From Promicromonospora sp. AC04 (GTDB lineage: Bacteria > Actinomycetota > Actinomycetes > Actinomycetales > Cellulomonadaceae), in contig NZ_QBUG01000013.1 of NCBI RefSeq assembly GCF_003058225.1, positions 1 to 64,000 of the forward strand: a stretch of DNA of 64,000 nucleotides. Direction: 5' to 3'. The translations under genes and the position numbers were made by a program. The notes below the pieces were generated by a model. It was not told the DNA's origin. It ran no database searches and was given only the letters and a program-made list of their open reading frames with translations. This document shows positions 42,387 to 50,482 of the stretch, one piece after another (the stretch's first letter is position 1; each line of letters begins with the position of its first letter).

Positions 42387-42769
42387 CAGCGCTCCGCCGT
42401 CTTGGCCTCGTGCACCGCGGCCCCCTTGTCGCTCTCGAGGTCCAGCGGCCAGAAGGGGCGCAGCTCGATAGCACCGGTGTAGGCCATCGGGTGGGCCGCG
42501 GCGATCTTGATGGCCTCGTCGAGGTCGGGCGCCTCGAGGACGTCGAAGCCCGCGATCACTTCCTTGGTCTCGGAGAACGGGCCATCGGTGACGACCACCT
42601 CGCCGGCGCGGAACTGCACGCCCACGGCGTCCGCGGGCGGGCGCAGCCGTTCGCCGATGACGGCGTGGCCCGTGCCGTAGGTGTCCCGCACCCAGTCCTC
42701 GATCTTGGGCACGTCGCCGGGCTCGGCGGGGACGTCGGGGGTGGACAGGACGAGCATGAGGTAACGCAT
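42386..42769 (-). CDS. YCII/DGPF-domain protein, copy 1
   Basis: This 127-residue paralogue has [40 protein letters not shown] and ELRPFWPL near the end. It is the first gene of the YCII-YCII-ECF42 operon. GGGAG lies about 6-10 bases upstream of the ATG at 42769. It has a C-terminal tail of about 20 residues beyond its partner. In known cases such genes are the main target and partners of the ECF42 factor. Confidence 0.88.
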   Translation of the reverse strand: MRYLMLVLSTPDVPAEPGDVPKIEDWVRDTYGTGHAVIGERLRPPADAVGVQFRAGEVVVTDGPFSETKEVIAGFDVLEAPDLDEAIKIAAAHPMAYTGAIELRPFWPLDLESDKGAAVHEAKTAER

Positions 42770-42877
42770 GGTGTGCTCCCTTCCCGGGGATGTTCCCCGG
42801 GTCATGGTCGCGCGGCCGGGCGGCCGCGTCACCCTGACGACGAACGGGAATCAGCCCGCACGACACCCGCCCGCGAA

Positions 42878-44137
42878 TCAGAGAGCGGTGACCTCGTAGC
42901 CCTCGGACTCCAGCCGTTCCACGACGGCGGAGCGGTGGTCGGTGCCCTTGGTCTCGAGCTGCAGGTTGACCGACACCTCGGACACCGAGAGCGAGACGTC
43001 GGTGCGCGTGTGGTCGACGGCCACGATGTTGGCCCCCGCGGCGGCGATGGTCTCCACGAGCCGGGCGAGCGCGCCCGGCTTGTCCATCAGCCGCACCTGG
43101 AGCTTCAGGTACCGCCCGGCCGCGACGAGGCCGTGCTGCACCACGCGGAGCAGGACGAGCGGGTCGATGTTCCCGCCGGACAGCACCGCGACGACCGGCC
43201 CTTCGAACGCGCCGTGCCCGGCGGCCATGATCCCGGCGACACCCGCCGCACCGGCGGGCTCGACCATCAGCTTCGAGCGCTCCAGCACCGCGAGCAGCGC
43301 GCGCGAGAGCTGGTCCTCGGTGACGGTCCGCACCTCGACGCCCTGCTTCTGCACGATCCCGAACGGCACGTCGCCCGGCAGGCCCACCGCTATGCCGTCG
43401 GCCATGGTGGCGCCGAGCGCGCTGGCCAGCGGCTTGCCCGCCTTCAGCGAGCCCGGGTACGCCGCGGCCGACGCCGCCTGCACGCCCACGACCTTCACGT
43501 GGGGCGCGACCTCGGCCAGCACTGCGGCGATCCCGGCGACGAGCCCGCCACCGCCCAGCGGCACGACTACGGTGGCGACGTCCGGCACCTGCTCCAGGAT
43601 CTCCAGGGCGACGGTGCCCTGGCCCGCGACGACGTCGACGTGGTCGAAGGGGTGGATGAGCACGCGGCCGGACCGGGCGGCCTCGACCCGCGCGGCGGCG
43701 AGGGCCTCGTCCACGGACGAGCCCACCATCCGCACCTCCGCCCCGTACCCGCGGGTCGCGGCCACCTTGGGCAGGGCCGCGTCGACCGGCATGTAGACGA
43801 CGGTGTCGATGCCGAGCATCCCGGCGGCGAGCGCAACACCTTGCGCGTGGTTCCCGGCCGAGGCCGCCACGACGCCGCGCTCCCGTTCGGCGGCCGACAG
43901 GCGCGCGAGCCGCACGTACGCACCGCGCACCTTGAACGAACCGGCGCGCTGCAAGTTCTCGCACTTGAGCAGCACCTTCGTGCCCGCGATCGTGGAGAGC
44001 AGGCGGCTCTCGGCGATGGGCGTACGGGTGATGACACCGTCGAGCAGGTCGGCGGCAGCCCGGGCGTCGTCGGCGGTCACCGTGAGGTGGCCGCCGTAGG
44101 ACTCCAGGTCGAACGGATCCAGTGGCACAGCGGGCAT
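42878..44137 (-). CDS. ilvA: threonine ammonia-lyase
   Basis: This 419-residue PLP enzyme deaminates threonine to 2-oxobutyrate. The PLP lysine is K69 in RAGSFKVRGA, the phosphate-binding loop is in VPLGGGGLVAG, and a single C-terminal ACT-like regulatory domain starts at about 340 (QVRLMDKPGALARLVETIA). The length and single ACT domain match the catabolic/short form. It could feed isoleucine synthesis or threonine breakdown. It lies alone; no ilv genes are near. Confidence 0.92.
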   Translation of the reverse strand: MPAVPLDPFDLESYGGHLTVTADDARAAADLLDGVITRTPIAESRLLSTIAGTKVLLKCENLQRAGSFKVRGAYVRLARLSAAERERGVVAASAGNHAQGVALAAGMLGIDTVVYMPVDAALPKVAATRGYGAEVRMVGSSVDEALAAARVEAARSGRVLIHPFDHVDVVAGQGTVALEILEQVPDVATVVVPLGGGGLVAGIAAVLAEVAPHVKVVGVQAASAAAYPGSLKAGKPLASALGATMADGIAVGLPGDVPFGIVQKQGVEVRTVTEDQLSRALLAVLERSKLMVEPAGAAGVAGIMAAGHGAFEGPVVAVLSGGNIDPLVLLRVVQHGLVAAGRYLKLQVRLMDKPGALARLVETIAAAGANIVAVDHTRTDVSLSVSEVSVNLQLETKGTDHRSAVVERLESEGYEVTAL

Positions 44138-44166
44138 GCTGCCCGACTACGGCCCCAGATGCACGT

Positions 44167-45429
44167 TCAGCGGCTCTGATCACCCTCCGGCGTGGCGTCG
44201 CCCTCGGCGGGCAGGCCGTCCGCGACGGCCGTCTCGGCCGCCGCACCGGAGGCGCGGCGCAGCCGGATCGGCGGTGCGTCGGCGGCTCGCCAGCGGATGG
44301 GCAGGGCGTCCTCGTCACCGAGCTCAGGGAACTTGTCGTGCCCGTTGAGGTACAGGATCACGGTGTTCAGCAGGGCAGCGAGCGGCACCGCGAACAGTGC
44401 GCCGATGATGCCGGCGGCGTACGACCCGGCGGCCACGGCGAGGATCACGGCGACCGGGTGCAGCGAGACGGCCTGGCCCATCAGGAACGGCTGCAGCGCG
44501 TGCGCCTCGATCTGCTGCACCAGCAGCACCACGCCGAGCATGATCAGGGCGGCGACCCAGCCGTTCGACACGAGCACGACGACGACCGCGATGGCGCCAG
44601 TGACGATGGCACCGACCACCGGCACGAACGAGCCGACGAACACGAGGATGCCGATCGGCAGCGCGAGCGACGGGACGAAGAACACCGCGCCGATCCCGAT
44701 GCCCACGGCGTCGACCGCGGCGACGAGGATCTGCGTGCGGGTGTAGGCGGCCAGCGTGACGGCGCCGCGCCGGCCGGCCTGGTTGACCCGCTCCCGGGAC
44801 GACAGCGGGAGCAGGCCGACGATCCAGCCCCAGATGCCGCGCGGGTCGTGCAGGAAGAAGAACGTGCAGAACAGCGCGATCAGCGCCCCGACCAGCACGC
44901 TGCCGGCGGTGGCGGCGGCGCCGAGGGCGCCGCTCACGATGGCCCCCTGCTGCGCCTCGAGCTGGTCGAGGATGTCCTGGCTGTAGGTCTCCAGCTCGTT
45001 CTCCAGCCCGAACTGCGCCGAGACCTGCGTCCACAGCTCGTTGAAGCCGTTGATGGCCTGCGTCGTCAGGTCGGCGAACCCGTTCGCGATCGACTGCCCC
45101 GCCAGGGTGATCAGACCGGCGACCACCACGATCAGCCCGACCAGCGAGAGGCCGGCGGACAGCCCGCGCGGCAGGCGCAGCCGCTCGTTCAGCAGACGCC
45201 GCACCGGCGTCAGCATGATCGTGAGGAGCAGTGCCACCGCGACCGGGACCACTATCGTCTTGAGCAGCGCGAGGAGCCACAACGCGGCGGCGATGAACGC
45301 CCCGATGAGGAGCATGCGCCAGGACCAGGCGGCGGCGGCTCGGATGGCTGGCGGGACCGCCCCCGAGCCGTCGGTGGGCGGCGCGGTGGTCTGGCTGGAC
45401 GGCACGCTTGTCTCCTCGGTCTGCGACAC
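44167..45429 (-). CDS. AI-2E family transporter
   Basis: This 420-residue membrane protein has about eight helices with the family's long central region (QSIANGFADLTTQAINGFNE) and VGSFVPVVGAIVTGAIAVVV. It belongs to the AI-2E/YdiK/TqsA family, whose members include proposed AI-2 exporters and sodium/proton antiporters. The substrate is not predictable. TAGGGT lies 7 bases before the GTG, so the mRNA is leaderless. The C-terminal 50 residues are polar and disordered. Confidence 0.88.
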   Translation of the reverse strand: MSQTEETSVPSSQTTAPPTDGSGAVPPAIRAAAAWSWRMLLIGAFIAAALWLLALLKTIVVPVAVALLLTIMLTPVRRLLNERLRLPRGLSAGLSLVGLIVVVAGLITLAGQSIANGFADLTTQAINGFNELWTQVSAQFGLENELETYSQDILDQLEAQQGAIVSGALGAAATAGSVLVGALIALFCTFFFLHDPRGIWGWIVGLLPLSSRERVNQAGRRGAVTLAAYTRTQILVAAVDAVGIGIGAVFFVPSLALPIGILVFVGSFVPVVGAIVTGAIAVVVVLVSNGWVAALIMLGVVLLVQQIEAHALQPFLMGQAVSLHPVAVILAVAAGSYAAGIIGALFAVPLAALLNTVILYLNGHDKFPELGDEDALPIRWRAADAPPIRLRRASGAAAETAVADGLPAEGDATPEGDQSR

Positions 45430-45436
45430 GGATCAA

Positions 45437-45442
45437 ACCCTA
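45437..45442 (-). promoter_or_regulatory. leaderless -10 element of the AI-2E transporter gene
   Basis: TAGGGT on the reverse strand ends 7 bases before GTG 45429. Confidence 0.55.
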
Positions 45443-45632
45443 GGGGAGCACACCGACACACCGCTGGCCTGCTCACGCGCCGCACGGAAGGTGCACCGTG
45501 CGCACACGGATCCGACAGATGTCGGAACGAACGCCCGACACCTGACCGATGACGCAGGGGGCCGGCGCTCGTAGCCTCGCGGCACGGCCCGCTCTGGGTC
45601 GTGTCACGAACGATCCGGGAGGGCGGCCCCGC

Positions 45633-47978
45633 ATGAGGCTCCGATCAGGTTCACGACCGACACCAGCACCCGGAGCCACCGGACGGGCCGCGCGGTGGAC
45701 GGCGGCCGTCGCCGGCGTCGCCGCGCTCGCCGTCTCCATCACCTTTCCCCTGGCGGGGGCGACGTCGACCGAGGAGGGGACCGCTCCGGCGTCGGGCAGC
45801 CCGATCGCCGCGCCGGACCCGCAGGACTGGACCGACCAGGCGGACATGACCTGGGAGGACTACAGCCCGGTGCGGCCGGCGGAGTGGGACTCGGCTCAGA
45901 CCTCCCAGGGCAGCGACGTGCAGTACCGGACGGCGGTGATCCTGCTGGAGTTCGAGGACCAGCCGTTCCTCATCACGCAGGACCCGCAGTCGCACCCGTT
46001 CGGCAACCCGCAGAGCGGGTTCCAGCCGGTGGCTCCCGAGGACGTCAGACAGTGGTACTACGACTACTACGCCACCCCGAGCGAGTACAACGGCGGCCAG
46101 ACCCTGCACGGGTACTGGATGGAGGACAGCCACGGCAAGATCGGTGTCGACGTCGAGGTGTTCGGCCCGTACGAGCTGCCGGGCAAGCTGCACGAGTACG
46201 GGTACAGCGGGTCGTTCAACGCGCCGATCGAGGAGTACTGCCCGCAGGGCGACGACTGCACCAAGGACATCCGCACGGCCGGCTTCGCCGCCTGGCACGA
46301 GGACCTGGGCGGCTGCGCGGAGCAGCTCTGCGGCTACGACAACGCCTTCTGGGTGACGGCGGGGCACGACGAGTCCTCCACCTGGGAGGAGTTCGGGCAG
46401 ATGATGTTCGAGTCCCCCGAGGACGTCCCGGACGCGCTGGGCCCGCCGCGCGACGAGAACGGCGAGCCGCCGCTCAACCAGAACGGCGACCCGATGCCGA
46501 ACTGGGCGCCCACCCGGTACGTGGACTGGACGTCGTGGCGCGCGGCCGCGAACCACTGGCCCAACGCCGGCGGTGGCACCTCGACGCAGGCGGAGAGCTC
46601 GGGCCTGAGCGTCTTCGCGCACGAGTTCAGCCACCTGCGCAGCCTGCCGGACAACTACAACAACCCGTTCGCGGACAACACCCGCGCCTTCACCGGCTAC
46701 TGGGAGATGATGAGCCGCGGCTCCTTCAACGGGCCGGGCGGCACCCACAACCGGTGGCAGATCCCGAACGCGGGCGGCTCCGCCCTCGGGCCGCACCACA
46801 TGCTCCACTTCAAGCAGGACCTCGGCGTGCTCACCGCCGACGACCAGGTCCTCCTGACCCGGTCCGAGCTGGCGGAACAGGGCCTCGCGGTCGCCACCCT
46901 GAAGGCCCGTTCCTCGGTGCCGGACGGCGACAAGGTCGGCCTCGAGGTCACGCTCGACGGCGGGTACACCGCCGGCCAGTGCGCCGCCGACCTACCCGAG
47001 GACACCGACTTCTGGTGCCCGGACGGCACGGGCTGGAACGACTTCACGATGGAGGTCGTGGACCGGGTCGGCAACGACTCGTTCACCGCGGGCCACGGCG
47101 TGCTCCTCGCGCAGAACCAGCCCCAGGGCTCCCCGCGCGAGTGGATAGTGGACGCCAACCCCGAGAACATCAACCGCATCGACTACTACCGCCCGGACGG
47201 CACCCCCGTCCCCGTGGTGCGCGGCGACCCCCGCCAGCTCGACGACGGCACGTTCCACGCGGGCACCGCGTCGGGCAGCTCGTACGAGTACGTGGACGAG
47301 CCCAACAACCTGCACATGTACGTCCTGGACGTCTCGCGCGACGCCGAAGGCGCCTTGACCTACGACGTCGCGGTACGCAACCTCGACGCCTCCGGAACGG
47401 CTCTGCGCGGCGCCCGGCTCGGCCGGGCCCAGCAGCACCCGGTCGGCGACCGCACCACGCTGGTGAACGTGCCGCTCAAGAACACGGGCGAGGCCGGCGA
47501 CGGCGTCTTCGGCTCGGACGTGTACCGGATCTCGGCCTCGGTGCAGGGCCGGGGCTGGGACGTGACGCTCCCGTACGAGGTGACGGCGGTCGAGGCGGGC
47601 GGCACGCTGCCCGTGTCGGCCTACGCGACGGCGTCCGACGGCGCCGCGCGGTCCGCGACCCTGACCCTCACCGTCGTGAGCGAGTCCGACCCGACCGTCT
47701 CGAAGACGGTCCGCGTGCCGCTGCGGGCGAAGGCGCCGACCGTGCGCTCCCTGTCCGACCTGGTGGACGACTACCAGGAGCGCGGCGTGCTCACCCGGGG
47801 CGAGGCGCGTCAGCTGGAGGCGCAGCTGCGGATCGCGGCCCAGGCGCCCGGCGGCGCGGCGGACGCGGCCCTGGCGCGGTTCGTCCAGGACGCGGAGGGC
47901 CTGGCCGACGTCGGGCAGCGCAATCTCGCCGCGGCCGCGCTCGCCGCGGCGGCCGGTGAGCTGCGGGACACGGAGTGA
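45633..47978 (+). CDS. secreted M6-family metalloprotease
   Basis: This 781-residue extracellular protease has a signal peptide (about 1-43, with AAVAGVAALAVSITFPLAGA as core) and the M6 (immune inhibitor A-like) zinc motif HEFSHLRSLPDNY with H330, E331 and H334; the third ligand is the Asp in LPD. The usual Gly before LPD is Ser here. A C-terminal beta-rich portion and a Leu/Ala-rich terminal helix follow. It likely degrades host, plant or environmental proteins. ATG 45633 was preferred since it puts the signal core at a normal distance; an upstream in-frame ATG adds 28 residues. Two lipoprotein genes follow. Confidence 0.88.
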   Translation: MRLRSGSRPTPAPGATGRAARWTAAVAGVAALAVSITFPLAGATSTEEGTAPASGSPIAAPDPQDWTDQADMTWEDYSPVRPAEWDSAQTSQGSDVQYRTAVILLEFEDQPFLITQDPQSHPFGNPQSGFQPVAPEDVRQWYYDYYATPSEYNGGQTLHGYWMEDSHGKIGVDVEVFGPYELPGKLHEYGYSGSFNAPIEEYCPQGDDCTKDIRTAGFAAWHEDLGGCAEQLCGYDNAFWVTAGHDESSTWEEFGQMMFESPEDVPDALGPPRDENGEPPLNQNGDPMPNWAPTRYVDWTSWRAAANHWPNAGGGTSTQAESSGLSVFAHEFSHLRSLPDNYNNPFADNTRAFTGYWEMMSRGSFNGPGGTHNRWQIPNAGGSALGPHHMLHFKQDLGVLTADDQVLLTRSELAEQGLAVATLKARSSVPDGDKVGLEVTLDGGYTAGQCAADLPEDTDFWCPDGTGWNDFTMEVVDRVGNDSFTAGHGVLLAQNQPQGSPREWIVDANPENINRIDYYRPDGTPVPVVRGDPRQLDDGTFHAGTASGSSYEYVDEPNNLHMYVLDVSRDAEGALTYDVAVRNLDASGTALRGARLGRAQQHPVGDRTTLVNVPLKNTGEAGDGVFGSDVYRISASVQGRGWDVTLPYEVTAVEAGGTLPVSAYATASDGAARSATLTLTVVSESDPTVSKTVRVPLRAKAPTVRSLSDLVDDYQERGVLTRGEARQLEAQLRIAAQAPGGAADAALARFVQDAEGLADVGQRNLAAAALAAAAGELRDTE

Positions 47979-48015
47979 ACCTGAGGTCCATCGGTTCGGG
48001 GCTTCGCTCACGCGC

Positions 48016-48083
48016 CGAGGTCGGTCCCTTGCATCGAGATCGGTCCACCGGTGGACCGATCTCGATGCAAGGGATCGATCTCG
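48016..48083. repeat. 68-bp near-perfect palindrome (GATCGGTCC family)
   Basis: The central 48 bases (48026-48073) are a perfect palindrome without a loop, and the outer 10 base pairs add only two G-T wobbles. It shares CGAGGTCGG, TTGCATCGAGATCGGTCCA and their complements with the elements at 25.1 and 31.1 kb. It overlaps the start of the lipoprotein gene. Confidence 0.9.
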
Positions 48084-48553
48084 CCGAGCCGGCCGGGCAA
48101 GGGACCGATCTCGCGCGTCGGTCTGCTCTGCACCGGGGCGTCGTGCTTGCCCTATGCCTCGGCCTGGCCGGGCTACCTGCAGCGTGCTCGGGCACAGCCG
48201 CGAGCACCGAGACCCAGGCCGTGCGCCTCGTGGTCCCGGACGCGAACATCCGCGAGCCGTCCGACCCCTGCTCGGGTGCGCGTGCCTTCCGGTACGCGCA
48301 CCCGGAGGCGGCGTACGAGGTGGTGGCCGACGGCGACGTGCTCGCCGCGGGCGCGCTCCCCGAGGGGCAGGCCGAGAAGGCCTTCTCCATCGACCTGGGT
48401 TCGGACCGGCAGCCCACGGTCTGCGTGATGTCCCTCGAGGTCCCGGCCTCGGTCGACCTTGCGGGCGCCGAGCTGATGATCGGCGACCACGGCCCCGTGC
48501 CCATCGAGCCCAACCCAGCCCTCGACGACGTGCCAGAGGCAGTGCTGCGATGA
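48065..48553 (+). CDS. putative lipoprotein, unknown function
   Basis: From ATG 48065 the protein has 162 residues with an Arg-Arg n-region, a hydrophobic core (GVVLALCLGLAGL) and a lipobox-like LPAAC (C41). The mature part has one cysteine pair (DPCSGARAF, TVCVMSLEV). The start is uncertain: GTG 47975 would give GTGA coupling to the protease stop but a 58-residue leader translated from the palindromic repeat, so ATG 48065 inside the palindrome is taken. The repeat may have been inserted into the leader of this gene. It overlaps the TlpA-like gene by 4 bases. Confidence 0.6.
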   Translation: MQGIDLAEPAGQGTDLARRSALHRGVVLALCLGLAGLPAACSGTAASTETQAVRLVVPDANIREPSDPCSGARAFRYAHPEAAYEVVADGDVLAAGALPEGQAEKAFSIDLGSDRQPTVCVMSLEVPASVDLAGAELMIGDHGPVPIEPNPALDDVPEAVLR

Positions 48554-49098
48554 GGGGCGCTCTCGCGGCACTGCTCGTGGCCGGGCTCGTCGCCGGAGCC
48601 CTCGCCGGCTGCGCCGGGACCCCGCGGGGCCGGCTGCCCGGCCCGGTCCCCTCGGGCGTCGAGTTCCGCCCCGCGCCCGACGACGCGCCTCCGGCGCCCC
48701 CGCTCACCCTGGAGCTGACCGACGGCACGACGCTGGACCTGGCCGAGCAGTGGGACGAGCGACCCGTCGTGCTCGTGTTCTTCGAGACCTGGTGCACGCG
48801 CTGCGAGGGCCAGCAGGGCCCGATCAACGACGTGGTCGAGGAGTACGAGGACGAGGTGCTGTTCGTCGGCGTCGCGAACCTCTCCGATCCCGGCGACGTC
48901 GCGGCCTACGTCGAGGACAACGACATCACCTACCCCGTTGCCGTGGACCCGACCGGCGACGCGTGGCTGATGTACGCCGTCGCCGAGGCGCCGCTCGTGG
49001 CGCTGGTCAGCAAGGACGGCCGCCTGCTGCGCGGCTGGCCCGAGGGTGTGGCGGGCCGCGAGCTCAGCACGACGATCGCGGAGCTGGCGGTGCGCTGA
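48550..49098 (+). CDS. TlpA/ResA-like thioredoxin lipoprotein
   Basis: This 182-residue protein has lipobox LAGC (C21) and a thioredoxin fold with the redox motif WCTRC in VFFETWCTRCEGQQGPINDV. It would work outside the membrane, reducing or forming disulfides in secreted proteins or apocytochromes. It is translationally coupled (ATGA) to the preceding lipoprotein and sits after a secreted protease whose catalytic region contains several cysteines, a possible client. Confidence 0.85.
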   Translation: MRGALAALLVAGLVAGALAGCAGTPRGRLPGPVPSGVEFRPAPDDAPPAPPLTLELTDGTTLDLAEQWDERPVVLVFFETWCTRCEGQQGPINDVVEEYEDEVLFVGVANLSDPGDVAAYVEDNDITYPVAVDPTGDAWLMYAVAEAPLVALVSKDGRLLRGWPEGVAGRELSTTIAELAVR

Positions 49099-49105
49099 GC
49101 CTGTT

Positions 49106-49210
49106 GGTCGAGCCCGTCGCCCCGCTGGTCGAGCCCGGTGCCCCGCTGGTCGAGCCCGGTGCCCCACCGGTCGAGCCCGGTGCCCCACCGGTCGAGCCCG
49201 TCGAGACCCC
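49106..49210. repeat. 21-bp tandem array with GGTCGAGCC core
   Basis: GGTCGAGCC starts at 49106, 49127, 49148, 49169 and 49190, exactly 21 bases apart, with CCGGTGCCCC between copies. It fills the gap between tlpA and the convergent PucR-like gene. The core is the same as the 9-bp array at 15.1 kb. Confidence 0.92.
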
Positions 49211-49227
49211 GCCCGTCCCCGGCGGGC

Positions 49228-49689
49228 TCAGGACCCGGCCAGCCGCCCAGCAGCTCGGGCGACCTTGAGCGCCAGGTGCAGGGCGAGTCGCTCCGTGCCG
49301 TCCTTGAGGTCCGTCCCGGCGAGCAGCTCGACGCGCTGCAGCCGGTAGTACAGCGAGGTGCGGTGCAGGTGCAGCGCCTCGGCCGTCGCCTGCGCGCTGC
49401 CCGCGAGCTCGAGGTACGTCTCCAGCGTGCGCAGCAGCGGGGCGGCCTCCGGCAGGTCGAGGAGCGCTTCCAGGCCCGGGTGCACGGGGACGCCGTCGGC
49501 GGCGAGGCGGGCGGCCACCGCGTCGAGCGGATCGGCGGTCGCCGTGGCGACCGGCTCCGGACCCGCCACGAGCCGAACGTTCGGGACGGCGGTGGAGCGA
49601 GCGATGCCGGGCACCTCGTCCGGACTGGTGGGAACGAACGTGACCAGCACGTCCCCAGACTCGAGCCGCAGTACGACCTCGCTGTCCAC
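49228..49689 (-). CDS. short PucR-type helix-turn-helix protein, probably truncated
   Basis: This 153-residue protein consists almost wholly of the C-terminal PucR/CdaR-type helix-turn-helix (LETYLELAGSAQATAEALHL, then HRTSLYYRLQRVELLAGTDL). Full-length PucR/CdaR regulators have about 400-500 residues with an N-terminal sensory domain that is absent here. GGGAGG is placed 4 bases before GTG 49689, so a product may be made. It could be a degraded gene or a minimal DNA-binding protein. The next gene ends only about 110 bases upstream, leaving no space for the lost part. Confidence 0.6.
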   Translation of the reverse strand: MDSEVVLRLESGDVLVTFVPTSPDEVPGIARSTAVPNVRLVAGPEPVATATADPLDAVAARLAADGVPVHPGLEALLDLPEAAPLLRTLETYLELAGSAQATAEALHLHRTSLYYRLQRVELLAGTDLKDGTERLALHLALKVARAAGRLAGS

Positions 49690-49799
49690 GGCCCTCCCAG
49701 GTCTCGATGTCGGGGACTCTATTGGAGTTTTCGAGTGAATCTCAAGGGCGATTCCTGGGCAACTCCTGGGCATCTCCCGGGCAGGAGGAAAGTCCGGAC

Positions 49800-50399
49800 T
49801 CAGTCGTCCAGCTTCCGCTTCTGCGGGTACACGGTCTCGCCGCGCTCCAGCATGCCGACGAACTTGGTGACGTTCCGCGCCCGGGTCTCCGGCTTCTTGA
49901 CGCCGGTGATCCGGAACAGGATCGCGAACCGGTTCTGGGCGGTGAGGATCTCGAACATCGCCGCGGCGCGCGGGTTGGCCGCGAGCGCCTCGGTGAGCTC
50001 GGGCGGCACCTCGAAGTTCTTGCTGCCCTCGTAGGCGACGTCCCACCGCCCGTCGGCCTTGGCCTTGTCGATCTCCTCCTGGCCGCGGGCGCGCATGCGG
50101 CCCTCGGTGATCAGGCGGTCCACGATCCGCACGTTCCGTGCCGACCAGCGGCTGCGCGGCCTGCGCGGGCAGTACCGCTGCAGCGAGGTGGTGTCGTCCC
50201 GGCCGCGGGATTGCGCGTCGATCCAGCCGCTGCACAGCGCCTCCTCGAGCGCCGCGTCGCGGGTCAGGCTGGTCGGCCCGTCCTTCCCCTTGCGCGCCAG
50301 GACGAGCCAGACGCCGTTCGACGTCGTCTCGTGCTCGTCGAGCCAAGCGCGCCAGGCGGCGACGTCGGTGATCAGCAGCTCGGGGTCCGTATCGGCCAT
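49800..50399 (-). CDS. YdeI/OmpD-associated family protein
   Basis: This 199-residue protein matches the YdeI family: WRAWLDEHETTSNGVWLVLARKGK start, EALCSGWIDAQ, and the SGRVD-type region rendered as KNFEVPPELTEALAANPRAA. Some relatives are linked to peptide resistance in enterobacteria, but the function here is unknown. TAGCGT lies 7 bases before the ATG, indicating a leaderless transcript. Confidence 0.88.
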   Translation of the reverse strand: MADTDPELLITDVAAWRAWLDEHETTSNGVWLVLARKGKDGPTSLTRDAALEEALCSGWIDAQSRGRDDTTSLQRYCPRRPRSRWSARNVRIVDRLITEGRMRARGQEEIDKAKADGRWDVAYEGSKNFEVPPELTEALAANPRAAAMFEILTAQNRFAILFRITGVKKPETRARNVTKFVGMLERGETVYPQKRKLDD

Positions 50400-50406
50400 G
50401 GACGGA

Positions 50407-50412
50407 ACGCTA
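50407..50412 (-). promoter_or_regulatory. leaderless -10 element of the YdeI gene
   Basis: TAGCGT on the reverse strand ends 7 bases before ATG 50399. Confidence 0.55.
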
Positions 50413-50482
50413 CGCCGAGCCACCGACATCACTCGCCGAAGCCGTCCATCCACTCGTCAACGCGTCGACTCAGACCCTGCTG

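Noticed and set aside
42387-44318. A 644-residue extension upstream of the second YCII protein
   Set aside because: It is antisense noise over threonine dehydratase. The YCII fold starts at ATG 42386.
49106-49210. Possible CRISPR array
   Set aside because: The 21-bp units have nearly constant sequence between cores, no spacer diversity, and no cas genes are present.
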